A DNA stretch of 64,000 bases from Rhizobium sp. CFBP 8762 (GCF_014841565.1 NZ_JACYUD010000004.1:234659-298658); one strand, 5' to 3'; numbered from the stretch's first letter, positions 34,899-44,944 are shown. Notes: generated from the sequence alone by a model not told the origin. Made by a program: numbers and translations.

Positions 34899-36197
34899 AT
34901 GACGAAGAATACAGGAATGACCATAAGCCGCCGCCAGATTCTCAAGATTGGTTCTGCGGCGGCGCTCGCCAGCGCGGCTCGGCTCGCTTTCCCATCCGGT
35001 GCCTTTGCTGCATCAACCGGTCCGGAGGTCACAGGCATCAAGCTTGGCTTTATCGCGCTCACCGATGCCGCACCGCTGATCATCGCCAAGGAAAAAGGCT
35101 TCTTCGAGAAACACGGCATGGCTGATGTCGAGGTGCTGAAGCAAGCCTCCTGGGGCGCGACCCGTGACAACCTCGTGCTCGGTGGCGAAGCCAACGGCAT
35201 TGACGGCGCCCATATCCTGACCCCCATGCCGTACCTGATGGAAACCGGCAAGGTGACGCAAAACAACGTGCCCGTGCCAATGTCAATCGTCGCGCGGCTC
35301 AATCTCGATAGTCAGGGTATTTCCGTCGGCAAGGAATATGCCGAGACCGGTGTCCAGCTCGACGCTTCGAGGCTGAAGGACGCCTTCGCCGCCAAAAAGG
35401 CCGCAGGCAACGAAATTAAGGTGGCCATGACCTTCCCCGGTGGCACCCATGATCTGTGGATTCGCTACTGGCTCGCCGCTGGCGGCATAGACCCGGACAA
35501 GGACGTCTCCACCATCGTCGTGCCGCCGCCGCAGATGGTCGCCAATATGAAGGTTGGTAACATGGATGCGTTCTGTGTCGGGGAACCCTGGAACGAGCAG
35601 TTGGTCAATCAGGGCATCGGCTTTACCGCCTGTACCACGGGCGAGCTGTGGAAAGGCCACCCGGAAAAGGCGCTCGCCTTGCGCAGCGCATGGATCGAGA
35701 AGAACCCGACGGCGGCAAAGGCCCTGATGATGGCCATCATGGAAGCGCAGATCTGGGCTGACAGCATGGACAACAAGGAAGAGATGTCGGCAATTCTGGG
35801 CAAGCGCCAGTGGTTCAACGTACCGCCCAAGGATGTCGCCGGACGCCTGAAAGGCACGATCAACTACGGCAATGGGCGTCTTGTGGAAAACACCGGGCTT
35901 GAAATGAAGTTCTGGAAGGACCACGCGTCCTATCCCTTCAAAAGCCACGACGCCTGGTTCCTTACCGAGAACATCCGCTGGGGCAAGTTCGCACCCGACA
36001 CCGACATCAAGACGCTGGTCGACAAGGTTAACCGCGAAGACATCTGGCGCGCGGCTGCGGCCGACCTCGGCATCGCCGCCGCTGACATCCCGGCATCAAG
36101 CTCGCGCGGACCGGAAACCTTCTTCGACGGCAAGGTTTTCGACCCCGATAACCCGAAGGCCTATCTCGACAGCCTGACAATCAAGGCCGGAGCCTGA
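34899..36197 (+). CDS. nrtA: Nitrate ABC transporter, substrate-binding protein
   Basis: A 432-residue periplasmic nitrate/nitrite-binding protein of the NrtA/CmpA family. The N-terminus has a twin-arginine signal (SRRQILKIG followed by AAALASAARLAFPSGAFAAS). The mature part shows the paired family motifs IKLGFIALTDAAPLIIAKEK and TFPGGTHDLWIRYWLAAGG. The ATG at 34899 follows the leader terminator. It is the first gene of the nrtABC-nirBD-nasA-cysG transcript. Confidence 0.95.
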   Translation: MTKNTGMTISRRQILKIGSAAALASAARLAFPSGAFAASTGPEVTGIKLGFIALTDAAPLIIAKEKGFFEKHGMADVEVLKQASWGATRDNLVLGGEANGIDGAHILTPMPYLMETGKVTQNNVPVPMSIVARLNLDSQGISVGKEYAETGVQLDASRLKDAFAAKKAAGNEIKVAMTFPGGTHDLWIRYWLAAGGIDPDKDVSTIVVPPPQMVANMKVGNMDAFCVGEPWNEQLVNQGIGFTACTTGELWKGHPEKALALRSAWIEKNPTAAKALMMAIMEAQIWADSMDNKEEMSAILGKRQWFNVPPKDVAGRLKGTINYGNGRLVENTGLEMKFWKDHASYPFKSHDAWFLTENIRWGKFAPDTDIKTLVDKVNREDIWRAAAADLGIAAADIPASSSRGPETFFDGKVFDPDNPKAYLDSLTIKAGA

Positions 36198-36253
36198 GCG
36201 AAGGTTAACGAAACTGCCGCCCGTGAACACCAATCGCCCGAGAGGACCGCACC

Positions 36254-37150
36254 ATGACCGCAACCGCCCGCAAGGCAAACACTGAAGCGATGGCCACGTC
36301 TGTTAACAGGATCGGCACCGTCGTTTTGATGGCGCACCGGCCTGCACGCAGGCTTGATACGCAACGTATTCTGGCGGCAATTTGTCGTCATGTCCTGCCG
36401 CCGCTAGCGGTCCTGATCGGGCTGCTGGCCATCTGGCAGATCGCCTGTTCCAGTCCGGGTGCAACGCTGCCGCCGCCATCGCAGGTGTGGATCGACAGTT
36501 ACGACCTGATCGCCTTTCCGTTCTTTAATTATGGCTCGCAGGATATCGGTCTCGCCTGGCGTGTGTTGATTTCGCTGCAGCGGGTCGCCATCGGCTTTGG
36601 CTTGGCTGCCATCGTCGGTGTTTTTCTCGGCGCCGTCGTCGGGCAATCGGTTTGGGCCATGCGCGGCCTCGACCCGATCTTCCAGATCCTGCGAACCGTA
36701 CCGCCGCTCGCCTGGCTGCCGCTCTCGCTTGCGGCATTCCAGAACTCCAATCCGTCTGCGATATTCGTCATCTTCATCACCTCGATCTGGCCTGTAATCA
36801 TCAACACCGCCGTCGGTGTGCGCAACATCCCCGACGACTATCGCAACATCGCACGCGTCCTGCGTCTCAACCCGTTGGAATTCTTCATCCGCATTATGGT
36901 GCCGGCCGCCGCACCTTACATTTTCACCGGCCTTCGCATCGGCATCGGTTTGTCGTGGCTTGCAATCGTTGCGGCGGAAATGCTGACAGGCGGCGTTGGT
37001 ATTGGTTTCTTCATCTGGGATGCCTGGAACTCCTCGCGCCTCTCCGACATCATCGTGGCGCTCGCCTACATCGGCGTAACCGGCTTCGTCCTCGACAAGC
37101 TGGTGGCGCTTCTTGGAAACGTCATCACGCGCGGCACCGCGAAGAACTGA
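36254..37150 (+). CDS. nrtB: Nitrate ABC transporter permease
   Basis: A 298-residue permease of the NrtB/SsuC type with about six membrane segments after a polar N-terminal 45 residues. LLAIWQIACSSPGATLPPPS begins the first core region, and the EAA-type loop YRNIARVLRLNPLEFFIRIM lies near 190-210. GAGAGG is placed ten bases before the start. It forms the channel for nitrate with NrtA and the ATPase encoded downstream. Confidence 0.94.
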   Translation: MTATARKANTEAMATSVNRIGTVVLMAHRPARRLDTQRILAAICRHVLPPLAVLIGLLAIWQIACSSPGATLPPPSQVWIDSYDLIAFPFFNYGSQDIGLAWRVLISLQRVAIGFGLAAIVGVFLGAVVGQSVWAMRGLDPIFQILRTVPPLAWLPLSLAAFQNSNPSAIFVIFITSIWPVIINTAVGVRNIPDDYRNIARVLRLNPLEFFIRIMVPAAAPYIFTGLRIGIGLSWLAIVAAEMLTGGVGIGFFIWDAWNSSRLSDIIVALAYIGVTGFVLDKLVALLGNVITRGTAKN

Positions 37151-37161
37151 GGAGAGCGAGC

Positions 37162-37959
37162 ATGAACGCCTATCTCAAGATTGATCATATCGACAAAAGC
37201 TTCGAGCGCTCAGGAACCCGCACCGATGTCCTGAAGGACGTCACCCTGACCATCGGCAAGGGAGAATTCGTCTCGATCATCGGCCATTCCGGCTGCGGCA
37301 AGTCGACACTTCTCAACCTGATTGCCGGTCTGACGCAGGTTTCCGCAGGGGCTGTCCTGCTTGAAAACGTAGAGGTCAACGCACCGGGCCCGGAACGAGC
37401 CGTCGTATTCCAGAACCATTCGCTGCTGCCATGGCTGACCGTCTACGAGAATGTAAACCTTGCCGTTTCCAAGGTCTTTGCCGGTCGCAAGACCAAGGCG
37501 GAAAGGCATGAATGGGTGATGCGCAACCTGGACCTCGTCCAGATGGCGCATGCAAAGGACAAGCGTCCGGCGGAAATCTCCGGTGGTATGAAACAGCGTG
37601 TCGGTATCGCCCGTGCGCTGGCAATGGAGCCGAAGATCCTGCTGCTCGACGAGCCCTTCGGCGCACTCGATGCGCTCACCCGCGCGCATCTGCAGGATGC
37701 CGTAATGGAGATCCATTCCCGTCTCGGCAACACCATGATCATGATCACCCATGACGTCGATGAGGCGGTGCTTTTGTCCGACCGTATCGTCATGATGACC
37801 AACGGCCCGGCTGCCCGCATCGGCGAAGTGCTGGATGTGCCCATTCCACGGGTGCGGGACCGCATTGCGCTTGCCGCTGACCGCACGTACCTCAAATCCC
37901 GCGAAGCCGTGTTGAAGTTCCTCTACGAACGCCACCGCTTCGTTGAAGCCGCGGAGTAA
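37162..37959 (+). CDS. nrtC: Nitrate ABC transporter ATP-binding protein
   Basis: A 265-residue ATPase of the nitrate/sulfonate/taurine subfamily. Walker A is GHSGCGKST, the signature ISGGMKQR and Walker B ILLLDEPFGALD, with His in ITHDVDEA. It lacks the C-terminal nitrate-binding domain of cyanobacterial NrtC, so it is closer to NrtD/NasD in architecture. The ATG at 37162 has GGAGAG eight bases upstream and follows nrtB by eleven bases. Confidence 0.93.
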   Translation: MNAYLKIDHIDKSFERSGTRTDVLKDVTLTIGKGEFVSIIGHSGCGKSTLLNLIAGLTQVSAGAVLLENVEVNAPGPERAVVFQNHSLLPWLTVYENVNLAVSKVFAGRKTKAERHEWVMRNLDLVQMAHAKDKRPAEISGGMKQRVGIARALAMEPKILLLDEPFGALDALTRAHLQDAVMEIHSRLGNTMIMITHDVDEAVLLSDRIVMMTNGPAARIGEVLDVPIPRVRDRIALAADRTYLKSREAVLKFLYERHRFVEAAE

Positions 37960-37963
37960 ATCA

Positions 37964-40411
37964 ATGGCTGAAAAACTCGTCATCATCGGCAATGGCATGG
38001 CACCCGGCCGCATGCTCGAAAACCTGTTCGAAAAGGCGCCCGGCCTTTACGAGGTAACCATTTTCAACGCCGAGCCGCGCGTCAACTATGACCGCATCAT
38101 GCTCTCGCCGGTGCTGTCAGGCGAAAAGTCTTATGACGACATCGTCATCCACACCGACGACTGGTATGCCGCCCATGGCGTAACCCTGCACAAGGGGGCC
38201 AAGGTCACCGAAATCGATCGCCACGCCAAGACGGTCACATCGGCCAACGGCATCACGGCAGCTTACGACAAGCTGGTCATCGCCACCGGCTCGCTGCCCT
38301 TCATCATTCCGGTTCCGGGCCATCAATTGCCCGGCGTCCTGCCCTATCGCGATCTCGACGATGTTGAGAAAATGCTTGAGATTTCCAGGGGCAAGGGCCG
38401 CGCAATTGTCATCGGTGCCGGTCTGCTGGGTCTGGAAGCGGCTTACGGACTGAAACGGCAGGGCATGGATGTCACGGTCATCCACCTGATGCCAACGATC
38501 ATGGAGCGCCAGCTCGATCCTGCCGCTGCCTATCTTCTGGAAAAGGCGCTGACCGAACGCGGCATCGACATCATCACCAAGGCCAATACCAGACAGATTC
38601 TGGGAACCGACAGGGTTGAGGGCGTCGAACTGGAGGATGGTCGTATCATCCCCGGCGACATGGTGATCATGGCCGTCGGCATCCGCCCGGCCTCTACTCT
38701 GGCCAAGGAAGCCGGTATCGCCGTCAACCGCGGCATTGTGGTGGACGATGGCATGATGACCTCGGACCCCAATGTCTTTTCGCTTGGCGAGTGCGCCGAA
38801 CACCGTGGCACCTGCTACGGCCTCGTCGCGCCGCTCTATGAGGCGGCGCGGGTTCTTGCCGATCGCCTGACCGGTGGGACCAGCGAATATCACGGCTCTG
38901 TCGTCAACACCAAGCTCAAGGTCACCGGCATCAACCTGTTCTCCGCCGGTGACTTCGCCGAAGCGCCGGACCGTGAGGAAATCGTGCTGCGCGATGCGTC
39001 GGCCGGCATCTACAAGCGCCTCGTGCTGAAGGATAACAAGATCCTTGGCGCCGTGCTTTACGGCGAGACGGGAGATGGTTCCTGGTTCTTTGACCTGATG
39101 AAGCGCGGAACCGATATTTCGCAAATGCGTGACACACTGATATTCGGCCAGTCCTATCAGGGGGGTGCCCCGCTGGACCCTATGGCGGCCGTTGCAGCCT
39201 TGCCGGATGATGCAGAAGTCTGCGGCTGCAACGGCGTCTGCAAGGGCAAGATCACGTCTACGATCTCGTCCAAGGGCCTGACCTCGCTCGATGACGTGCG
39301 CGCCCACACCAAGGCTTCCGCCTCCTGCGGGTCCTGCACCGGTCTCGTTGAACAACTCATGGCGCTGACACTGGGCGACGCCTACAATCCTGCTTCCGTC
39401 GCGCCGATGTGCACCTGCACCGAACTCGGCCATGACGATGTCCGCCGCCTGATCAAGGCCAAGAGCCTGAAGACCATACCGGCTGTCATGCAGGAACTGG
39501 AGTGGAAGACCTCCTGCGGCTGCGCCAAATGCCGCCCGGCCCTCAATTATTATCTCGTCTGCGACTGGCCCGACGAATATGCCGATGATTACCAGTCGCG
39601 CTTTATCAACGAGCGTGTGCATGCCAACATCCAGAAGGACGGCACCTATTCTGTCGTGCCGCGCATGTGGGGCGGCGTGACCAATGCCGCCGAACTGCGC
39701 GCTATTGCAGACGTGGTCGACAAATTCGAGATCCCCATGGTCAAGGTGACCGGCGGCCAGCGCATCGACCTTCTCGGCATCGAGAAGGAAGACCTTCCGG
39801 CAGTGTGGTCCGATCTCGGCAAGGCCGGTTTCATCTCCGGTCAGGCTTACGCAAAGGGATTGCGCACGGTAAAGACCTGCGTGGGGTCCGACTGGTGCCG
39901 CTTCGGGACGCAGGATTCAACCGGGCTTGGCATCCGCATCGAAAAATTCATGTGGGGTTCCTGGACACCGGCCAAACTGAAGCTTGCCGTTTCCGGCTGT
40001 CCGCGCAACTGCGCCGAAGCAACCTGCAAGGATATCGGCGTCATCTGCGTGGATTCCGGCTTCGAAATTCATTTTGCCGGTGCGGCTGGCCTCGACATCA
40101 AGGGTACCGATGTTCTGGGTATCGTAAAGACCGAGGACGAAGCGCTGGAGCATATCGTGGCGCTCACCCAGATGTATCGCGAACAGGGCCGTTATCTCGA
40201 GCGGATCTACAAATGGGCCAAGCGCATCGGCCATGACGAAATCCGGCGCCAGATCATGACCGACGCGGTGAAGCGCAAGGGCTACTACGAACGCTTCGTC
40301 TTCAGCCAGAGGTTCGCTCAGGTCGACCCATGGTCGGAGCGCGTCTCCGGCAAGGACAAGCACGAGTTCAAGCCGATGGCGACGGTCGGCTATGGCGAGG
40401 CGGCCGAATAG
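37964..40411 (+). CDS. nirB: Assimilatory nitrite reductase [NAD(P)H], large subunit
   Basis: An 815-residue siroheme enzyme reducing nitrite to ammonium with six electrons. Order of domains: FAD/NAD(P)H-binding (VIIGNGMAPGRMLENL at residues 5-20; VIGAGLLGLEAAYGLKRQG near 150), two BFD-like [2Fe-2S] cysteine clusters (CGCNGVCKG...SCGSC and MCTCTELG...CGCAKC, about 422-530), then the nitrite/sulfite reductase domains with the [4Fe-4S]-siroheme cysteines TCVGSDWC and GCPRNCAEA (about 640-690). The ATG at 37964 is four bases after nrtC. It works with NirD downstream. Confidence 0.96.
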   Translation: MAEKLVIIGNGMAPGRMLENLFEKAPGLYEVTIFNAEPRVNYDRIMLSPVLSGEKSYDDIVIHTDDWYAAHGVTLHKGAKVTEIDRHAKTVTSANGITAAYDKLVIATGSLPFIIPVPGHQLPGVLPYRDLDDVEKMLEISRGKGRAIVIGAGLLGLEAAYGLKRQGMDVTVIHLMPTIMERQLDPAAAYLLEKALTERGIDIITKANTRQILGTDRVEGVELEDGRIIPGDMVIMAVGIRPASTLAKEAGIAVNRGIVVDDGMMTSDPNVFSLGECAEHRGTCYGLVAPLYEAARVLADRLTGGTSEYHGSVVNTKLKVTGINLFSAGDFAEAPDREEIVLRDASAGIYKRLVLKDNKILGAVLYGETGDGSWFFDLMKRGTDISQMRDTLIFGQSYQGGAPLDPMAAVAALPDDAEVCGCNGVCKGKITSTISSKGLTSLDDVRAHTKASASCGSCTGLVEQLMALTLGDAYNPASVAPMCTCTELGHDDVRRLIKAKSLKTIPAVMQELEWKTSCGCAKCRPALNYYLVCDWPDEYADDYQSRFINERVHANIQKDGTYSVVPRMWGGVTNAAELRAIADVVDKFEIPMVKVTGGQRIDLLGIEKEDLPAVWSDLGKAGFISGQAYAKGLRTVKTCVGSDWCRFGTQDSTGLGIRIEKFMWGSWTPAKLKLAVSGCPRNCAEATCKDIGVICVDSGFEIHFAGAAGLDIKGTDVLGIVKTEDEALEHIVALTQMYREQGRYLERIYKWAKRIGHDEIRRQIMTDAVKRKGYYERFVFSQRFAQVDPWSERVSGKDKHEFKPMATVGYGEAAE

Positions 40412-40463
40412 TCCAGTCTCCCCGCAAGAGGAGAGAGGGCAAAGGAACACAAGGAGCTTACCT

Positions 40464-40793
40464 ATGAACTGGATCGCAATCGGCACCATTGACGATATAC
40501 CGCTACGCGGGACGCGATGCGTGAAGACGCCGCAGGGCAAGATCGGGGTGTTTCGTACCGCCGACAACGAGGTCTTTGCCATCGAGGACCACTGCCCGCA
40601 CAAGGGCGGTCCGCTGACGCAAGGCATCGTCCATGGCAAGGCGGTGACCTGCCCGCTGCACAACTGGGTGATTTCGCTGGAAACCGGCAAGGCACTTGGC
40701 GCAGACGAAGGCGCGGTCAAGACCATTCCGGTCCGCAACATCGACGGTCATTTGTCCATCATGCTTGAAAGCATGCTGGTTGCAGCGGAGTAG
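40464..40793 (+). CDS. nirD: Nitrite reductase small subunit (Rieske-type)
   Basis: A 109-residue NirD. The Rieske [2Fe-2S] ligands are intact (CPHKGGPLTQG and CPLHNW), a feature that some NirD proteins have lost. AAGGAG stands seven bases before the ATG at 40464. It is the partner of NirB, and the gene for nitrate reductase starts six bases after its stop. Confidence 0.94.
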   Translation: MNWIAIGTIDDIPLRGTRCVKTPQGKIGVFRTADNEVFAIEDHCPHKGGPLTQGIVHGKAVTCPLHNWVISLETGKALGADEGAVKTIPVRNIDGHLSIMLESMLVAAE

Positions 40794-40798
40794 ATGGA

Positions 40799-43480
40799 AT
40801 GATCGCTGTGGGAGCCGTGCCTGTTTCCTGTGAGACCAGAACGACATGCCCCTATTGCGGCGTCGGCTGCGGCGTGATTGCCTCCGTTGATGACAAGGGA
40901 AAGGTCAGTGTCAGAGGCGATCCGGACCATCCAGCCAATTACGGCAGGCTCTGTTCAAAAGGCTCCGCGCTCGGCGAAACCCTTGGGCCGGACGGCCGTG
41001 TGCTTCATCCGGAAATTCGGGGCAGACATGCCGGCTGGGACGAGGCGCTCGATCTCGTCGCCTCGACGTTCCAGCGGACGATTGCCGAACATGGACCTGA
41101 TTCCGTCGCCTTCTATGTTTCCGGGCAGTTGCTGACCGAAGACTATTACGTTGCCAACAAGCTGATGAAGGGGTTCATCGGCTCCGCCAATATCGACACC
41201 AATTCACGCCTGTGCATGGCCTCGTCCGTCGCCGGCCATCGCCGCGCCTTCGGTGCCGATACCGTACCGGCCTGTTACGAGGACCTGGAGCTTGCCGATC
41301 TCGTGGTGCTGGTCGGCTCCAACATGGCCTGGTGCCATCCGGTCCTCTACCAGCGTCTCGCCGCAGCCAAGGCCGCCCGCCCGACGATGAAGGTGGTCGT
41401 GATCGATCCGCGCCGAACCGCGACCAGCGATATCGCCGACCTGCATCTGGCCGTCGCCGCTGACGGCGATATTGCCCTGTTCAACGGCCTGCTCACCCAT
41501 CTGGCCGAGGCCGGTGCGATCAATGACAATTATGTCGCGAGGCATACCACCGGCTTTGCCGAAGCACTGCTGGCGGCGTCGCGCGGACCAGTGTCCGACC
41601 TCCCGGAGGCAACTGGCGTATCCAGCACATTGATCCGCCAGTTTTATCAACTCTTTGCCCAGACACAAAAGGTCGTCACCTGCTACAGCCAGGGTGTCAA
41701 CCAGTCCTTTACCGGCACGGACAAGGTCAATGCCATCATCAACTGTCATCTGGCGACAGGCCGGATCGGCCGCCCGGGCATGGGACCTTTGTCGCTGACC
41801 GGCCAGCCAAACGCGATGGGTGGACGTGAGGTCGGCGGCCTCGCCAACATGCTCGCGGCGCATATGGCAATCGACGACCCTGTCCACCGCGAGCGGGTGC
41901 AGCGCTTCTGGAATGCCCCGGTGATTGCAGGTAAACCCGGCTTGAAAGCTATCGACATGTTCGAGGCGGTGGCGGACGGGCGGATCAAGGCGATCTGGAT
42001 CATGTCAACCAATCCTGTCGTCTCCATGCCCGACGCCGATGCGGTCAAGGCCGCCCTAAAAGCCTGTCCCTTCGTGGTCGTCTCGGACATCCAAAGCGAC
42101 ACCGACACCGCACGTCTTGCCCATGTCCTGCTTCCGGCCACCGGCTGGGGCGAAAAATTCGGCACTGTGACCAATTCCGAACGGCGCATCTCTCGGCAAA
42201 GGTCGTTCCTGCCGGTGCCGGGCGACGCCCGGGCCGACTGGTGGCAGTTGGCGGAGGTTGGTCGGCGAATGGGATTTGGCCCTCATTTTAACTATGGTAG
42301 TCCGGCTGCGATCTATGCCGAACATGCGTCGCTCTCCACCTTCGAGAACGAAGGCGAACGCGATTTCGATATTGGCGCCCATGCCAAGATCAGCGCGGAC
42401 GCCTATGATGATCTGGCGCCGTTCCAATGGCCTTTGCGCGAAGATGGGTCGTCACTTGCCCGCTTTTTCGCCGACGGTGGCTTCTATACCGCCGATCAAA
42501 GGGCGCGCCTGGTGCCCGTCACGACACCCGTGGCGCAAACAAAGGACCAGTGCCATCCCTTCACCCTCAATACGGGCCGCATCCGCGATCACTGGCATAC
42601 GATGACGCGAACGGGAAAGAGTGCCCGGCTTTCCGCGCATATTGCAGAACCATTCTGCGAGATCCATCCAGCGGACGCGGTTGAAGTCGGTATCGGCGAT
42701 GCCGATCTTGTGCGGATCGAAGGTGTAAACGGCAGATCGATCATCGTGCGCGCCCTGCTGACCGACAGGCAGATGCGTGGCTCTGTTTTCGTTCCCATGC
42801 ACTGGACAGGCGAGACGGCTCCGAGCGCGCGCGTGGATACGCTGGTCTCTTCTCGCGCCGACCCGATCTCCGGCCAGCCTGCACTGAAGATGGCCCATGT
42901 TTCGGTGACCCGCCACGCCGCGCAGGCGCATGGCTTTCTGGTGACGAGGACGCGACCGCGCGACCTCCCGTTCGCCTATTGGGCGATTGCGAAAATCGAC
43001 GGTGGTTATCGTCTGGAATTTGCGGGCGACCCGCCTTCCGAGGGCTGGAAGAGCTGGTTGCGGCAAAGCCTGCTGCTTCAGGACCATCACGAGTTTTCCG
43101 GCTATGTCGACCAACAGGCGGGTAATCATCGCCTTCTCTTTTTCGAGGGAGAGCATCTTGTAGCGGCCCTGTTCGTCTCGCCGGAACCGGTCTGCGTCTC
43201 GCGGCAATGGGCAGTCAGCCAGCTTGAGGAACGCCATGGGGACCGGCAGGCCCGATCCCGGCTGATCGCTGGCCGTCCAGCAGCAGGCCGGCCCGACAAG
43301 GGTGCAATCGTCTGCTCGTGTTTTTCTGTTGGCATCAACCAGATCAACGCGGCGGCGCAGAGCGGCTGCCGGTCTGTGGAAGCCGTCGGTGTGGCCTTGA
43401 GTGCCGGAACAAACTGCGGCTCCTGCCGCCCCGAAATCAGGAGGATATTGGATGCGACCCAAGCCCTTGCCGCAGAGTGA
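40799..43480 (+). CDS. nasA: Assimilatory nitrate reductase, catalytic subunit
   Basis: An 893-residue molybdopterin enzyme. The N-terminal [4Fe-4S] site is TTCPYCGVGCGV with the fourth Cys in GRLCSKG. The bis-MGD core continues to about residue 710 (for example VTCYSQGVNQSFTGTDKVNA). The C-terminal addition ends in a BFD-like [2Fe-2S] motif (CSCFSVGINQ and TNCGSCRPEI, about 835-880), as in NasA proteins that take electrons directly from NAD(P)H-linked or ferredoxin partners. It reduces nitrate to nitrite in the cytoplasm, feeding NirBD. Confidence 0.95.
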   Translation: MIAVGAVPVSCETRTTCPYCGVGCGVIASVDDKGKVSVRGDPDHPANYGRLCSKGSALGETLGPDGRVLHPEIRGRHAGWDEALDLVASTFQRTIAEHGPDSVAFYVSGQLLTEDYYVANKLMKGFIGSANIDTNSRLCMASSVAGHRRAFGADTVPACYEDLELADLVVLVGSNMAWCHPVLYQRLAAAKAARPTMKVVVIDPRRTATSDIADLHLAVAADGDIALFNGLLTHLAEAGAINDNYVARHTTGFAEALLAASRGPVSDLPEATGVSSTLIRQFYQLFAQTQKVVTCYSQGVNQSFTGTDKVNAIINCHLATGRIGRPGMGPLSLTGQPNAMGGREVGGLANMLAAHMAIDDPVHRERVQRFWNAPVIAGKPGLKAIDMFEAVADGRIKAIWIMSTNPVVSMPDADAVKAALKACPFVVVSDIQSDTDTARLAHVLLPATGWGEKFGTVTNSERRISRQRSFLPVPGDARADWWQLAEVGRRMGFGPHFNYGSPAAIYAEHASLSTFENEGERDFDIGAHAKISADAYDDLAPFQWPLREDGSSLARFFADGGFYTADQRARLVPVTTPVAQTKDQCHPFTLNTGRIRDHWHTMTRTGKSARLSAHIAEPFCEIHPADAVEVGIGDADLVRIEGVNGRSIIVRALLTDRQMRGSVFVPMHWTGETAPSARVDTLVSSRADPISGQPALKMAHVSVTRHAAQAHGFLVTRTRPRDLPFAYWAIAKIDGGYRLEFAGDPPSEGWKSWLRQSLLLQDHHEFSGYVDQQAGNHRLLFFEGEHLVAALFVSPEPVCVSRQWAVSQLEERHGDRQARSRLIAGRPAAGRPDKGAIVCSCFSVGINQINAAAQSGCRSVEAVGVALSAGTNCGSCRPEIRRILDATQALAAE

Positions 43481-44927
43481 CCGACACGAACGCATCGCCG
43501 CACTCGCCAAGCTTCCTGTTTTCTGGAACTTGTCAGGCAAACGCGTGGTCATCGCGGGTGGATCGGATGGCGCTGCCTGGAAAGCAGAGCTTCTACAATC
43601 CTGTGGTGCCGCCGTAGAGCTCTATTGCGAACACGATGATCTTGGGGAGACGATGAAGGCGCTGGTTGAACGCACCGCGCTTATCCATCATCCGCATCCT
43701 TGGCATTGCGGCATCTTTACCGGCGCGTCGCTGGCGCTTGCCGACTGCGAAACCGATGACGAGGCGCGCGCCTTCTTCTGCGCGGCACGGGCGGCGGGCA
43801 TCCCCGTCAATGTGATCGACAAGCCTGCCTACTGCCAGTTCCAGTTCGGCTCGATCGTCAATCGCTCGCCGGTAATCGTGTCGATCTCGACCGATGGGGC
43901 GGCACCCATCCTGGCTCAGGCAATCCGCCAGCGGATCGAAACGCTCCTGCCGCCCTCGCTGAAGCAATGGGCGAGCCTTGCCCATTCGCTGCGTGAGGCG
44001 GTCAATCGCCGCCTGACGCCGGGCGCGGCAAGGCGGCTTTTCTGGGAGCGTTTCGCCGCCCGGAGCCTGTCGACGAACGAGCCACCGGCGGAGGAGACGG
44101 CGCACCGGTTGCTCACCAATGCTGAGCAGATCGCCTCAAGGCCACCGTCGGGCTCGGTAACATTGGTCGGGGCGGGACCGGGTGATGCCGAACTGCTCAC
44201 TCTCAAGGCCATGCGAGCCCTGCAAGCCGCCGACGTTATTCTGTTCGACGACCTTGTGTCGCCCGAGGTGCTCGAACTGGCCCGGAGAGAAGCAAAACGC
44301 TTCCTCGTCGGCAAGAGAGGCGGTCGGGAGAGCTGCCGTCAGGATGACATTAACGATATGATGGTGCGTTTTGCCAAGGCTGGCAAACGCGTGGTCCGGC
44401 TCAAATCGGGGGACCCGATGATCTTCGGGCGAGCAGGCGAAGAAATAGCGCGGCTGGAAACCGAGGGAATTGCCGTAGACGTGGTTCCGGGCATCACCGC
44501 AGCCTCGGCTATGGCGGCTTCGCTGAAGACCTCACTCACCAATCGTGATCTCGCCCAGCAGGTTCGCTTTGTGACGGGCCATTCGCGCAACCATGAATTG
44601 CCCCGCACCGTTGACTGGGCCTCGCTCGCTGCAGCCAATCAGACGTCCATTTTCTACATGGGCGGACGCATGGCAGGGCAGATCGAGCAGCGCCTCAGGG
44701 ACAACGGCATGACATCGGACACGCCCGTCGTCGTGGTTTCCTCTGTCAGCCGTCCACAAGAGCGCCGTTGGGCCGGTCCGCTTGGAAGCCTTTCTGAGGC
44801 AATGCGTACAATCGGTGTTGATGAGCCTGTGTTGATTGGTGTGGGAGAGGTTTTCGGCGCGGTCGCCGGAGGGCGCATCCGTCCGTCTGAAATCGACCGT
44901 CTGGAGACATTGGCTGGAAGCCTGTGA
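43452..44927 (+). CDS. cysG: Siroheme synthase CysG (multifunctional)
   Basis: A 491-residue trifunctional enzyme making siroheme for NirB. The N-terminal precorrin-2 dehydrogenase/ferrochelatase half (residues 15-215) has an altered nucleotide-binding loop, VVIAGGSDGAAWKAELL, in place of the usual GGGxVAxRKA, while NVIDKPAYCQFQFGSIV is conserved. The C-terminal uroporphyrinogen-III methyltransferase half (about 235-480) has SVTLVGAGPGDAELLTLKA, VVRLKSGDPMIFGRAGEE and VPGITAASAMAA. The ATG at 43452 follows AGGAGG and overlaps the end of nasA by 29 bases in another frame, which supports translational coupling. Confidence 0.94.
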   Translation: MRPKPLPQSDRHERIAALAKLPVFWNLSGKRVVIAGGSDGAAWKAELLQSCGAAVELYCEHDDLGETMKALVERTALIHHPHPWHCGIFTGASLALADCETDDEARAFFCAARAAGIPVNVIDKPAYCQFQFGSIVNRSPVIVSISTDGAAPILAQAIRQRIETLLPPSLKQWASLAHSLREAVNRRLTPGAARRLFWERFAARSLSTNEPPAEETAHRLLTNAEQIASRPPSGSVTLVGAGPGDAELLTLKAMRALQAADVILFDDLVSPEVLELARREAKRFLVGKRGGRESCRQDDINDMMVRFAKAGKRVVRLKSGDPMIFGRAGEEIARLETEGIAVDVVPGITAASAMAASLKTSLTNRDLAQQVRFVTGHSRNHELPRTVDWASLAAANQTSIFYMGGRMAGQIEQRLRDNGMTSDTPVVVVSSVSRPQERRWAGPLGSLSEAMRTIGVDEPVLIGVGEVFGAVAGGRIRPSEIDRLETLAGSL

Positions 44928-44944
44928 CTAGCGGGAGCGAACCC

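Noticed and set aside
38117-39622. A 501-codon open frame antisense to nirB, and other long antisense frames over high-GC genes
   Set aside because: They mirror the codon bias of strong genes on the other strand, have no family motifs or ribosome binding sites, and nirB itself is beyond doubt.
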